NCBI GenBank assembly: GCA_045652425.1
Contig: JAZRUG010000011.1
Coordinates: 1-64,000 of the forward strand
DNA length: 64,000 bases
Origin: RGIG1995 sp045652425
Lineage (GTDB): Bacteria > Bacillota > Clostridia > Oscillospirales > CAG-272
Direction of reading: 5' to 3'
Position 1 is the first letter of the stretch; each line of letters opens with the position of its first letter. Under the pieces are notes generated by a model. It saw only the letters and a list, made by a program, of their open reading frames with translations. It did no database searches and was not told the DNA's origin. Shown piece by piece: positions 1-8,341 of this stretch. The position numbers and the translations under genes were made by a program.

Positions 1-112
1 ACCCGCGGGACCCATTTATGGGTAGTAAGTAACAGTTGCGTGGCTGGCAGGCCAATACGCAAACGCACTTGTGCGTCGCCAGTAGTATTAGGGCTATGCC
101 CGAAAATGAAAA
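1..112. repeat. Structured intergenic repeat-like segment
   Basis: These bases hold no plausible gene but several short inverted repeats: CCAT/ATGG near 13-22, GCGT...ACGC around 38-60, and GCACTTGTGC near 65-74, then GGGCTATGCCC at 91-101. GC content is higher than in neighbouring spacers. The hairpin-rich composition resembles dispersed intergenic repeats of Clostridia. The repeat status is inferred, since only one copy lies in the window. Confidence 0.4.
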
Positions 113-133
113 ACCACCCGCTATGCGGGTGGA
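113..133 (-). terminator. Terminator of the hexuronate operon
   Basis: A perfect 8-bp stem (CCACCCGC/GCGGGTGG) with a 3-base loop, followed on the minus strand by TTTTTCATTTTC. It lies just downstream of the last gene of the leftward operon. Confidence 0.85.
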
Positions 134-139
134 TATTTA

Positions 140-1000
140 TTATTTTACAGTTGCTAAAATTTCAGACATACACTTATGAGCAAGTTTGAACGCTGTTGCG
201 CCGTCAAAGTCAGCGTTTTCATTTACCGAAAGATTTTCGCCGTTTTCAAGTGCTTCAAGTCCTGCAAACTTCTTCAGGTGAGGCTCAAGGCTGATAAATC
301 CGTTATAGTTCTTTGCGCTGAGTTTTTCCATAAGAGTCTTTATCTGGCCGTCGCCCTGTCCTGGAGGAACAACCAAGCCATCGTCAAGTTTTGCATCTTT
401 AATGTGCATATATTCAACGTATGGAGCAAGGAGGTCAAATCCCTTTGCTGTATCGCATCCGCATTGAACAAAGTTTGCTGGGTCAAAAGTGCAACGGAAG
501 TTTTCACAATAAAGTTCGTCAAAAAGTTTCTTGCATCTTTCTGGAGTGTCGCCGTAGATGCCTTTTTCATTTTCATGAAGAAGGATAACGTCTTGTTCTT
601 TGGCGTATTCCAAGAATCTCTTGAGGTTAGCTATAACCTGTTCAAAGTGAGGTTCGGGATCGTCTTCCTTATCAATATAGAAGCTAAACATACGAATATA
701 CTTTGTTTCGAACAATTTTGCAAGTTCAACAACGTGCTTATATTTTTCAAAGTGAGCTTCGAAGTCTTCGTCAAGCTTTATTTTGCCGATAGGAGAACCG
801 ATTGCAGAAACCTTTATACCGTTTGCATCGAGCTTTTCTTTGATTTCTTTCGCAAATTCCATTGTAAAATCGCCTACGTTAATTTTATCAATGGAACGAA
901 GTTCCATATACTTAACACCGATTTCGTTTAACGTAGCAATTTGCGCGTCAAGTTCGGGCGCAATTTCATCGGCGAATCCGGAAAAGTTATATATTAACAT
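140..1000 (-). CDS. Sugar phosphate isomerase/epimerase-like TIM-barrel protein
   Basis: A 286-residue protein of the xylose-isomerase-like TIM-barrel superfamily (AP endonuclease family 2 fold). It shows the usual metal-site segments: an LHENE segment mid-protein, a TFDPANF strand, a YMHIKD strand and a late ISLEPH strand, each supplying acidic or His ligands. Members isomerise or epimerise sugars and keto-acids; the substrate cannot be read from sequence. It is the last gene of a six-gene leftward operon, 3 bases after the SDR gene, whose 3' end supplies a GGGG ribosome site. Context with UxaC and a mannonate-type SDR suggests a role in hexuronate or related sugar-acid breakdown. There is no signal peptide, so it should be cytoplasmic. 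Confidence 0.8.
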   Translation of the reverse strand: MLIYNFSGFADEIAPELDAQIATLNEIGVKYMELRSIDKINVGDFTMEFAKEIKEKLDANGIKVSAIGSPIGKIKLDEDFEAHFEKYKHVVELAKLFETKYIRMFSFYIDKEDDPEPHFEQVIANLKRFLEYAKEQDVILLHENEKGIYGDTPERCKKLFDELYCENFRCTFDPANFVQCGCDTAKGFDLLAPYVEYMHIKDAKLDDGLVVPPGQGDGQIKTLMEKLSAKNYNGFISLEPHLKKFAGLEALENGENLSVNENADFDGATAFKLAHKCMSEILATVK

Positions 1001-1003
1001 AAT

Positions 1004-1843
1004 TTATACCCCGCTGTAAGCAGAGAAGCCGCCGTCAACGGGAACTACTATACCTGTAACAAAGCTTGCCGCTTCATTGTCAACGAGCCACATAAGTGTT
1101 CCGCCAAGCTCACTTGCTTCGCCGAAACGGCCCATGGGAGTCGCGTTGAGGATTTTGCCTGTACGAGCTGTGGGTGTACCGTCTTCATTGAAGAGAAGTC
1201 CGCGGTTCTGGTGTGTTACAAAGAATCCGGGAGCTATTGCGTTAACTCTGATACCTGCCTTTGCAAAGTAAACTGCAAGGTACTGTGTAAAGTTGGAAAT
1301 AGCCGCTTTAGCACCGCTGTATGCGGGAATTTTTGTAAGAGGTCTATATGCATTCATAGAAGAAATGTTGATGATAACACCGTTCTTATTGAGCATAAGG
1401 GGAGCGAATGTCTGGGTAGGAAGAAGTGTTCCCATAAAGTTGAGGTTAAGAACGAATTGAATACCTGCCTGATCAAGTTCGAAGAAAGATTTAACAGATT
1501 CCTTTGCGCTTTCATCGGTATAGAATTCATCATCAGAAGTACCCTTGGGGTTGTTTCCGCCTGCACCGTTTATAAGAATATCAACTTTGCCAAATGCATC
1601 GAGGACCTGTTTTTTTGCTTCTTCAAGAGAGTCCTTTTCGAGTACGTTTGCTTTTACTGCAATAGCTTTGCCGCCAGCTGCAGTTATTTTGTCAGCCGCT
1701 TTCTGTGCTGCTTCAAGGTTAAGGTCGAGGAGCGCAACTTCTGCGCCGTTTTCGGCAAGAAGAGCCGCAAAGTCGGAGCAGAGAATACCGCCCGCACCTG
1801 TTACGACTGCCGTTTTACCTGTGAGATCATGAGTATATTTCAT
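1004..1843 (-). CDS. SDR family oxidoreductase, probable D-mannonate oxidoreductase (fructuronate reductase)
   Basis: A 279-residue short-chain dehydrogenase. The Rossmann glycine motif TGAGG lies at residues 15-19, the NAG-type motif near 92-95, Ser161/162 follow INIS, and the catalytic pair Tyr175/Lys179 is in YSGAK. The extended, variable middle with FYTDESAKES and the GFFVTHQNR segment resembles the SDR enzymes that convert D-fructuronate to D-mannonate in Firmicutes uxu/uxa operons (Bacillus YjmF type). It directly follows uxaC in the operon, whose product is fructuronate, which supports this reaction. No mannonate dehydratase (UxuA) lies in the window. Substrate is inferred from family resemblance and neighbours. 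Confidence 0.82.
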   Translation of the reverse strand: MKYTHDLTGKTAVVTGAGGILCSDFAALLAENGAEVALLDLNLEAAQKAADKITAAGGKAIAVKANVLEKDSLEEAKKQVLDAFGKVDILINGAGGNNPKGTSDDEFYTDESAKESVKSFFELDQAGIQFVLNLNFMGTLLPTQTFAPLMLNKNGVIINISSMNAYRPLTKIPAYSGAKAAISNFTQYLAVYFAKAGIRVNAIAPGFFVTHQNRGLLFNEDGTPTARTGKILNATPMGRFGEASELGGTLMWLVDNEAASFVTGIVVPVDGGFSAYSGV

Positions 1844-1867
1844 AATAGTTTTCTCCTTTTACTAAAT

Positions 1868-3259
1868 TTATTTTATAGAGAAGAATTTACGCGCATTTTC
1901 AATTGAAACATTCTTAACGAGTTTCTTCGCTGCAGTTTCTTCAAATTCACCGTTTTCAACAAGTCCTCCGACATAGGTGCAGAGAATTCTTCTGAAATAA
2001 TCGTGTCTTGCATAAGAGGTGAAGCTTCTGCTGTCGGTAAGCATGCCGTTGAATCTGCCGAGCAGACCTGTAGCGGAACACATCTTGAGCTGTTCTTTTA
2101 TGCCCTCGAGGTGATCGCAGAACCACCAAGCCGCACCGAGCTGAAGATTTCCGCCGTTTTCGCCCCAGAAGTTACCTATCATTGTTGCAAGTTCGTAGTA
2201 GTTTGCGTTGTTAAGAGTATAAACGATAGTCTTGGGAAGACCGTTGTTCTTTGCCATAGCATCAAGCAAATTGCGAAGTGCGTCAATATCAGCGATTTTC
2301 GCAACGGAGTCGTTACCCGAGTCGGCACCTGCTTTTGCAAAGAGGTTGCTATTGTTGTTACGCAAAGCAGACATATGAAGCTGCTGAGCGATATCGTTAT
2401 CCTTATATTCTTTTGCAACGAATACGAGAAGATAAGAAGTATAATCACTTGCCATCTTTTCTGTAATTTCGTTACCTGCAAGTGCAGCTTTAAGAGCTTC
2501 ATTTGCTTCTTCTTTTGTTCCCATTGTAGTGGGAAGTGTAGTCAAGCTGATATCGGATACCTTACAGCCGCTCTCTGCAAAGAACTTAATTCTCTTTGCA
2601 AGAAATTCTTCCATTCCGGCAATAGAGTCAATTTTTACAGAGCTTACTTTTTCAGCCTTTTCAATATACGCCTTAAAATCGGGCTTTGTTATACCGCACA
2701 CAGCCATATCAGGTCTGCATGACGGTGATACTCTAACGGGGAATGACGAGTCTTTTATAGCCTTGTGATATTCAAGTGTATCTGCGGGATCGTCGGTTGT
2801 AAATACTGCTTCAACATTGGAATTCAAAATAAGTTTTTGAGCAGAGAAAGAACCGTCTTTCATCATTTCCTTTGTCTTATTCCAAATTTCTTCTGCCGTA
2901 TCACTGTTGAGGGGCTTGTCAATGCCGAAATATTTTTTCAATTCAAGGTGTATCCAATGATATACTGCGTTTCCTGCCGCATTTTCTGCAGCCTTTGCAA
3001 ATTCAAAGAATTTTGCCTTGTAGTCGGCTTTGCCTGTAACGAACTCTTCGTCAGCGCCGTTTGCTCTCATAAGACGCCACTTGTAATGGTCGCCTTCAAG
3101 CCACAATTCGCCGAGATCATAAAACTTTCTGTCCTCTGCAATTTCTTTGGGAGAAAGGTGGCAGTGATAGTCGAATATAGGGAGATCCTTAACTTCCTTG
3201 TAGAGTTTCTTGGAAGTCTTGTTACCCAAAAAGACGTTTTCGTCAAAAAATTTATTCAT
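1868..3259 (-). CDS. uxaC: Glucuronate isomerase
   Basis: A 463-residue protein of the UxaC family, at usual family length. It isomerises D-glucuronate to D-fructuronate and D-galacturonate to D-tagaturonate, the first cytoplasmic step of hexuronate catabolism. The N-terminal metal motif D-Y-H-C-H places His32 and His34 early in the amidohydrolase-like barrel. The C-terminal region has the family's LGRFNGMLTDSRSF and YARHDYFRR segments. Its start overlaps the stop of the preceding oxidoreductase gene by four bases (ATGA), showing translational coupling in the operon. Expression probably depends on the promoter at 6287-6315 and the divergent AraC regulator. Confidence 0.95.
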   Translation of the reverse strand: MNKFFDENVFLGNKTSKKLYKEVKDLPIFDYHCHLSPKEIAEDRKFYDLGELWLEGDHYKWRLMRANGADEEFVTGKADYKAKFFEFAKAAENAAGNAVYHWIHLELKKYFGIDKPLNSDTAEEIWNKTKEMMKDGSFSAQKLILNSNVEAVFTTDDPADTLEYHKAIKDSSFPVRVSPSCRPDMAVCGITKPDFKAYIEKAEKVSSVKIDSIAGMEEFLAKRIKFFAESGCKVSDISLTTLPTTMGTKEEANEALKAALAGNEITEKMASDYTSYLLVFVAKEYKDNDIAQQLHMSALRNNNSNLFAKAGADSGNDSVAKIADIDALRNLLDAMAKNNGLPKTIVYTLNNANYYELATMIGNFWGENGGNLQLGAAWWFCDHLEGIKEQLKMCSATGLLGRFNGMLTDSRSFTSYARHDYFRRILCTYVGGLVENGEFEETAAKKLVKNVSIENARKFFSIK

Positions 3260-4272
3260 ATAGTTTCTCCGAGACTTATAGTTTTTTTAGTTTTTGAGGA
3301 ATCGTAAACAGCCATCATAGTTTCAAAAGAAGGGATCGTGCTTTCAAGTGTAACAGGGAAGCTTTCGCCCTTTTCAAGACTGTTATAATAATCCTTGATA
3401 AGAAGTGTGTGGCTCGTTCCCCAACAAGCTTTTCCGCTTTCATTTCTTGTTGTATAATCCTTAAACGTGCTTGTATTGTCAGGGTAAACAACCTTTAATG
3501 TGTTGCCTTCAAGTCTTAAACTGCCTTTTTCGCAGAAAAATTCAAGAAGAATGGGAGAATCTTTGCAATTTGCTGTGGTGGCAAAAAATATGGCGGTTTT
3601 ATCCCCATACTCAAGATATGCATTGATTGAGTCCTCTTCGTTAATTATTCCGTTTAAATGGAAATTTGCGCTGGTTGCGGTTACTTTATTGGGTTTGCCC
3701 ATAATATACGTCATAAGGTCTAATGTATGGATAGACTGATTTATAAGTACACCGCCGCCCTCTTTATCTAACTGACCTCTCCAACCGCTTTCGGTGTAAT
3801 ATACACCCCCGCGGGACCAGGTTACTATTGCTCTTGCTCCTATTATCTTGCCCAAAGTTTCGCTTTCGATAACTCTTTTGGCTTCGATTACCGAGCCGTT
3901 ATATCGATTTTGAAAGCAGATGCCGAGTTTTGCTTTTGAAGTGTTTTCAGCTTCCTTTAACTGTGAAAACTGTTCGTGTGAAATAGCAATAGGCTTTTCC
4001 ATAACAACATTTACGTTACGTTTTAACGCTTCAACAGCCATAGGAACATGGAGATAGTGAGGGGTGCAAATATGAAGAACGTCTATACTTTCTTTTTCCA
4101 ACATAGCGGAAAGAGAAGTGTATACCTTTCCGTTATATACTTCTGCTCTTACATTTGCCCTGTTGATGTCAGTGTCGCAAAAAGCAACAATTTTTGTGTT
4201 TTTTACCGATTTTAATGCTTCAGAGTGGGTTCTGGAGATGGCTCCACAACCCACTATAGCTGTTCTAAACAT
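3256..4272 (-). CDS. Gfo/Idh/MocA family oxidoreductase
   Basis: A 338-residue NAD(P)-dependent sugar oxidoreductase. The N-terminal Rossmann motif is AIVGCGAIS, and the EKP motif (VVMEKPIAIS) holds the catalytic Lys. The GGGVLINQSIHTLDL segment, with its His, is typical of the family's C-terminal alpha/beta domain. An in-frame ATG exists 63 bases upstream, but start 4272 is preferred: AGGAG sits seven bases before it and it begins exactly at the Rossmann strand. Family members oxidise or reduce sugars, inositols or sugar acids; the substrate here is unknown. The gene lies between a paralogue and uxaC in the operon. Confidence 0.88.
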   Translation of the reverse strand: MFRTAIVGCGAISRTHSEALKSVKNTKIVAFCDTDINRANVRAEVYNGKVYTSLSAMLEKESIDVLHICTPHYLHVPMAVEALKRNVNVVMEKPIAISHEQFSQLKEAENTSKAKLGICFQNRYNGSVIEAKRVIESETLGKIIGARAIVTWSRGGVYYTESGWRGQLDKEGGGVLINQSIHTLDLMTYIMGKPNKVTATSANFHLNGIINEEDSINAYLEYGDKTAIFFATTANCKDSPILLEFFCEKGSLRLEGNTLKVVYPDNTSTFKDYTTRNESGKACWGTSHTLLIKDYYNSLEKGESFPVTLESTIPSFETMMAVYDSSKTKKTISLGETI

Positions 4273-4306
4273 AAAAACTCCTGTTAAGTTTCTGTTATAT
4301 CTTTTA

Positions 4307-5470
4307 TTAATAGCTTCCGCTTGTGTTTGATACAATAGATTCTGTCTGTGCCTTTATCTTACTTGTAGCAACTCTCTTGTTGAGTTCTTCGAGGTAAAGA
4401 TCTTCATCAAAAGGAAGTTCAACCGTCTTATCCAACCAGCTCGAAAGGTGCATAGCATTTGAGAGTGTAAGTCCATTGATACCTTCCTTGCCGTTTGCAA
4501 CAAGGGGAGTACCATTGAGAATATTGCCTGCAAATGCTTTAAGAACGCCAGAGTGAGACTCGTGGAGACCGTCTGTTTCAACGTCGAGTTTTTCAAAAGG
4601 TATCTTGGGGAAACCTACCTGAACTGTCTTACAGTATTGAGACATAGATTCGCCGAGCTTTGTATACTGGATAGTCTTTCCGTCTGTTACAACTGTGCCG
4701 AGGTCGCAGGTGATTTCAAGTCTGTTTGTACCGGGAGCGTCGCCTGTAGTAGTTACGAATACGCCTGTAGCGCCGTTCGGGAATTCAAGATATGCTGTAA
4801 CGTCATCTTCAACTTCGATGTCGTGCCATTTACCGATATGGCAGAATGCGCGTACCTTTGTAGGCATACCGCAGAGCCACTGGAGAAGGTCGAGCTGGTG
4901 AGGACACTGGTTGAGAAGAACGCCGCCGCCTTCGCCTGCCCATGTTGCTCTCCATGCGCCCGAATCATAATAGAACTGTGAACGGAACCAGTCGGTGATA
5001 ATCCAGTTTACTCTCTTTATCTCGCCGAGTGTGCCGTCAGAAAGCATTTCTTTTATCTTACGGTAAATGCAGTTTGTTCTCTGGTTGAACATCATACCGA
5101 ATACAACGCCTGTTTCGTCTGCAACCTTATTCATTTCCTTAACCTGCTTTGTATAAACGCCTGCAGGCTTTTCGCACATAACGTGGAGCCCTTTTTTCAT
5201 AGCTTTGATAGACAATTCGCAGTGACCGTAGTGGGGAACTGCAACAAGGACTGCGTCAACCTTTGCGTTGTCGATAAGGTCTGTACCTTCTGTAAATATT
5301 TCAACGGTTTCGGGGAGTGATTCCTTTGCCCACTGTCTGCGAGATTCAGAACGGTCTGCAACTGCAGCCAATTCAACATTGGGAACGAGTCCTTTTTCAA
5401 CAATGTTTTTGCAATGGGAAGTACCCATGTTACCGATACCGATAATACCAAGTCTTACTTTCTTTTCCAT
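4307..5470 (-). CDS. Gfo/Idh/MocA family oxidoreductase (second paralogue)
   Basis: A 387-residue sugar oxidoreductase paralogous to the downstream gene. The Rossmann motif GIIGIGNMG lies at residues 8-16, EKP occurs in HVMCEKPAGVY, and GGGVLLNQCPHQLDLLQWL carries the conserved C-terminal-domain His. It starts only 2 bases after the preceding isomerase stop and is followed 34 bases later by its paralogue. Two Gfo/Idh/MocA enzymes paired with two TIM-barrel isomerases suggest oxidation, epimerisation and re-reduction of a sugar before entry to the fructuronate/mannonate route. That scheme is inference; the substrate is not readable. Confidence 0.88.
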   Translation of the reverse strand: MEKKVRLGIIGIGNMGTSHCKNIVEKGLVPNVELAAVADRSESRRQWAKESLPETVEIFTEGTDLIDNAKVDAVLVAVPHYGHCELSIKAMKKGLHVMCEKPAGVYTKQVKEMNKVADETGVVFGMMFNQRTNCIYRKIKEMLSDGTLGEIKRVNWIITDWFRSQFYYDSGAWRATWAGEGGGVLLNQCPHQLDLLQWLCGMPTKVRAFCHIGKWHDIEVEDDVTAYLEFPNGATGVFVTTTGDAPGTNRLEITCDLGTVVTDGKTIQYTKLGESMSQYCKTVQVGFPKIPFEKLDVETDGLHESHSGVLKAFAGNILNGTPLVANGKEGINGLTLSNAMHLSSWLDKTVELPFDEDLYLEELNKRVATSKIKAQTESIVSNTSGSY

Positions 5471-5472
5471 AA

Positions 5473-6240
5473 TTAGTTCTCCTTATAAATAGTCTGAATG
5501 TAGTCATAGCTGCGCTTCAAAGCATCAAAGGGACAGCCGGGGGTTTTATCTTGTTCAACAAACATATAGTTTGCACCATTCTTTTCAAATGCTTCTATAA
5601 CGGGGACAAAATCAATGTTTCCGTCGCCGATAGATGCGAATGTGTGGTCGTTGTTTATTTCAGGGAGATACATATCTTTCAAGTGAACACATTCAAGGCG
5701 GCCTTTAAGTTTTTCTATCATAGGAATTATGCTAAGACCTGCGTGCTGGAGCCAATATGTGTCAACAATAATTCCCATCTTGTCTGCGGGGAATGCTTCG
5801 AGCAAATGATCGAAAAGCCACTTGCCGTCATTCATACGGTGAAATTCAAAGCTGTGGTGGTGATACATAAACTTTTTGCCTGCTGCATTAATCTTGTCAA
5901 TGATGGGGCCGAATTCTTCAATGAATTTAGGAAGACCTTCTTCTGTTCTGTATGCTACCGGCATACTTCCAAGACCGATATATTTACAATTGTAAATATC
6001 GTGTTCCTCAAGAACTGCATCAAGTTCTCCCATGAGTCTTTCGGGTTTCGTGTGAGTAACGATGATGTCAAGTCCGTTTTCGTCGCAGATCGATTTCAAA
6101 ATCTTGGGATCGATAGGACCTACGCCCGATACCTGAACGGTTTTGTAGCCTATATCGGCAACTTTTTTCAAACCGACTCTGATATCTTCTTCGGTCTTAA
6201 GCTGTTCTCTGAGTGTGAAAAGTTGAGCGCCTAATTTCAT
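5473..6240 (-). CDS. Sugar phosphate isomerase/epimerase-like TIM-barrel protein
   Basis: A 255-residue xylose-isomerase-like TIM barrel, distinct from the one at 140-1000. Features include MKLGAQLFTLREQL at the N-terminus, MYHHHSFEF mid-barrel, IIVDTYWLQHAG, CVHLKD and FVEQD near the end, matching the usual Glu/Asp/His metal-ligand strands. The MKLGAQLYTLR-type opening is typical of enzymes near inositol and sugar-acid gene sets. It is the first gene of the leftward operon, with an AAGGAG site before its ATG and a clear promoter at 6287-6315. Substrate unknown. Confidence 0.82.
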   Translation of the reverse strand: MKLGAQLFTLREQLKTEEDIRVGLKKVADIGYKTVQVSGVGPIDPKILKSICDENGLDIIVTHTKPERLMGELDAVLEEHDIYNCKYIGLGSMPVAYRTEEGLPKFIEEFGPIIDKINAAGKKFMYHHHSFEFHRMNDGKWLFDHLLEAFPADKMGIIVDTYWLQHAGLSIIPMIEKLKGRLECVHLKDMYLPEINNDHTFASIGDGNIDFVPVIEAFEKNGANYMFVEQDKTPGCPFDALKRSYDYIQTIYKEN

Positions 6241-6286
6241 AAAAATTTATCTCCTTATATAATGTATAAGTTTATTTTTTTACAAT

Positions 6287-6315
6287 ATTATACCACTCTC
6301 TGCCAATCTTTTCAA
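6287..6315 (-). promoter_or_regulatory. Promoter of the hexuronate operon
   Basis: On the minus strand, TTGAAA (6315-6310), a 17-base spacer and TATAAT (6292-6287), with TGG before the -10 giving an extended -10. It fires into the six-gene operon and is back-to-back with the regulator promoter. Confidence 0.8.
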
Positions 6316-6336
6316 TTGCATTTTTTGCTGTAAGTA

Positions 6337-6365
6337 TTGCAAAAATAGCGATTCGGGTGTATAAT
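6337..6365 (+). promoter_or_regulatory. Promoter of the AraC-type regulator
   Basis: TTGCAA (6337-6342), 17 bases, TATAAT (6360-6365). An ATG at 6364 lies inside this -10 box, so it cannot be the translation start if this promoter is used, which supports the TTG start at 6388. Confidence 0.75.
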
Positions 6366-6387
6366 GCTTTCAAAAGGGGTGAGAAGA

Positions 6388-7209
6388 TTGCTGCAAAGAG
6401 ATGAAATGAAGACAAAATATATTTTTATGCACCATACTGTCGGAGATACCTCTACGCAGGTTTTTGATCTTCATTGCCATAGTTTGTACGAGGTTGTTTA
6501 TTTTGAAGACGGGGACGTCGTTTATCTTATAGAGGGTAAAGAATACAGACCGAAGCCATATAGCGTTTTGCTTATTGGGCCAAACGTGTTTCACGGTGTT
6601 AAGATAATGAGTACTATGCCGTATAAGCGTTACGTTCTCCATTTTTCCGAGGAGATTGTGCCGGAAGAAATAAGAAAACAGTTGTTGTCTTTCTATGGCG
6701 CAAACAGCGGAAAGATATATTATGAAAATATAAGTAACTTCGGTTTGCGTGAAGGCTATGAAGGAGTATTTAACTGTCGTTCAATGCCTGATGATATTAA
6801 GGAAATGTCTGTTTCTATCGCGGCGCAGAGTCTTCTTTCTAAACTGCTCTTTATGAGTAAAACGGTTGATAATACAGCGCCTAAAGGTAATTTGAATACT
6901 GCCGTATCAGATATGATTACCTACTTGAATGAAAATATTTGCACTCCCATTTCACTTGATTTTCTTTCTAAAAAGTTCTATATAAGTAAGCATCATTTAA
7001 ACAAAGTCTTTAGAAAAGCAACAGGGACTACAGTTGGAAAGTACATAAATTATAAGAGGGTTATACAAGCACAACAACTTATTAATAAGGGTTACTCTGC
7101 CAGCCGCGCCGCTATAGAATCGGGGTTCGGCGACTACTCTTCTTTCTACAGAGCATATACCAAACTGCTTGGTCACGTGCCCAGTGATGACAAAACTTTA
7201 ACTGATTAA
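6388..7209 (+). CDS. AraC family transcriptional regulator with N-terminal cupin
   Basis: About 273 residues. The N-terminal half is a sugar-sensing cupin (DLHCHSLYEVVYF, GKEYRPKPYSVLLIGPN, VFHGV). The C-terminal 100 residues form the AraC/XylS double helix-turn-helix (LDFLSKKFYISKHHLNKVF and a second helix ending YSSFYRAYTKLLG). A TTG start at 6388 is chosen because AAGGGGTGAG precedes it by six bases and the upstream ATG falls in the -10 box. It is divergent from the hexuronate operon, so it very probably senses a sugar acid or intermediate and controls that operon. The effector is unknown. Confidence 0.88.
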   Translation: MLQRDEMKTKYIFMHHTVGDTSTQVFDLHCHSLYEVVYFEDGDVVYLIEGKEYRPKPYSVLLIGPNVFHGVKIMSTMPYKRYVLHFSEEIVPEEIRKQLLSFYGANSGKIYYENISNFGLREGYEGVFNCRSMPDDIKEMSVSIAAQSLLSKLLFMSKTVDNTAPKGNLNTAVSDMITYLNENICTPISLDFLSKKFYISKHHLNKVFRKATGTTVGKYINYKRVIQAQQLINKGYSASRAAIESGFGDYSSFYRAYTKLLGHVPSDDKTLTD

Positions 7210-7272
7210 TCTATACAAATTTATAATCATATAAACCGCCTTTTCGGAATATATTTTCGTGAGGTGGTTTTT

Positions 7273-8250
7273 TTGAATTATAGATTGTTGTTTGTTTTTA
7301 TAATTGTTGCTTTGATGGTGGTTTCTCCTACTGTTGTAGGGCTTGTTGCTGATGGACAGGCGTTGGAAAAAGATGATAATACTGTTCTTGATAAAAGTGA
7401 AGTTTCCGATATTACAGTTGAATTGTACATAACTTCAACGGGAGAAATAAAACAAATGGAGCTTGATGAATACGTTTGCGGGGTATTACTTGCAGAGGTC
7501 CCGTCGTTTTATGAAAAAGAGGCTGTTAAGGCGTTGGCTGTGGCTGTCAGAAGTTATTGTATGAGAAGAATTCAGGGAAATGAAAAAACTTTAGTTCATT
7601 ATTCTGCTGATATGTGTGATGATTATTCCCATTGTTTAGGTTTTATTTCTTTTGAAGATGCATTGCTTTTATGGGGAGAGGATAACGTTAATTTGTATTA
7701 CGAGATAATTAAACAAGCCGTTGGCGAAACAAAAGGTGAAGTTCTTTATTTCGAAGATAGTATCGCTGACGCTGTTTTTCACGCTTCATCAAACGGTGTA
7801 ACCGAGTCAGCTGAAAACGTGTGGGGATTTGAGATACCTTATCTTGTTTCGGTTAATTCTCCTGAAGCTTCGGTCGAAAGAAGTGTTGAGTATACTCCTG
7901 AAGAAGTAAAAGTTTTGCTCGAAGAAAATAGCGTTAGGTGCATTTTTAACGATAATCCGCAAGAGTGGATAGGTGTCGTTGAAAAAAATAAAAACAATAG
8001 AGTAGATATAGTTGAGTTTGCAAGAGTAAAAATGACAGGTAGACGCGCAAGAGAGGTGTTCGCTCTTTCTTCTGCAAGTTTTGACCTATCTTACAAAGAT
8101 GGGAAATTTAATATAAAAACTTTTGGCTCGGGACACGGTGTAGGGTTAAGTATGGCAGGGGCTAATTGTATGGCGCAAGACGGAGTCGGTTATAAGGATA
8201 TATTGTTGCACTATTATACGGGGACGGAATTAAGATTATTTTCTGAATAA
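7273..8250 (+). CDS. spoIID: Stage II sporulation protein D (SpoIID), peptidoglycan lytic transglycosylase
   Basis: About 325 residues with one N-terminal membrane segment (LLFVFIIVALMVVSPTVVGLV). The SpoIID/LytB domain follows: MELDEYVCGVLLAEVP, the YSADMCDDYSHC segment, VFHASSNGVTESAENVWG and the C-terminal GSGHGVGLSMAGANCMA motif. SpoIID cleaves glycan strands during forespore engulfment, with SpoIIM and SpoIIP, at the mother-cell membrane. A TTG start at 7273 is preferred over GTG 7264 because GAGGTGG at 7261-7267 is correctly spaced. Its presence shows an endospore former. It stands alone between the AraC gene and yfmF. Confidence 0.93.
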   Translation: MNYRLLFVFIIVALMVVSPTVVGLVADGQALEKDDNTVLDKSEVSDITVELYITSTGEIKQMELDEYVCGVLLAEVPSFYEKEAVKALAVAVRSYCMRRIQGNEKTLVHYSADMCDDYSHCLGFISFEDALLLWGEDNVNLYYEIIKQAVGETKGEVLYFEDSIADAVFHASSNGVTESAENVWGFEIPYLVSVNSPEASVERSVEYTPEEVKVLLEENSVRCIFNDNPQEWIGVVEKNKNNRVDIVEFARVKMTGRRAREVFALSSASFDLSYKDGKFNIKTFGSGHGVGLSMAGANCMAQDGVGYKDILLHYYTGTELRLFSE

Positions 8251-8274
8251 TGTCATATAATATTGGCTAATGTG

Positions 8275-8302
8275 TTGAAAACCGGAAAAAAATGTGTATA
8301 AT
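8275..8302 (+). promoter_or_regulatory. Promoter of the yfmF-yfmH-lgt-folD operon
   Basis: TTGAAA (8275-8280), 16 bases, TATAAT (8297-8302). It lies directly upstream of yfmF, and a GTG at 8294 falls in the -10 region, so translation must begin downstream at 8342. Confidence 0.7.
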
Positions 8303-8341
8303 AAAGAAGATAGGTATTCTATAGTATCTGATGGGGTGAAA

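Noticed and set aside
176..931. A 251-codon plus-strand frame opposite the isomerase gene
   Set aside because: It is the antisense shadow of a well-recognised TIM-barrel gene, Cys/Phe/Lys-rich, and has no ribosome site. Similar long antisense frames at 1211-1906, 2003-2722, 5551-6234 and 32368-32961 were rejected for the same reason.
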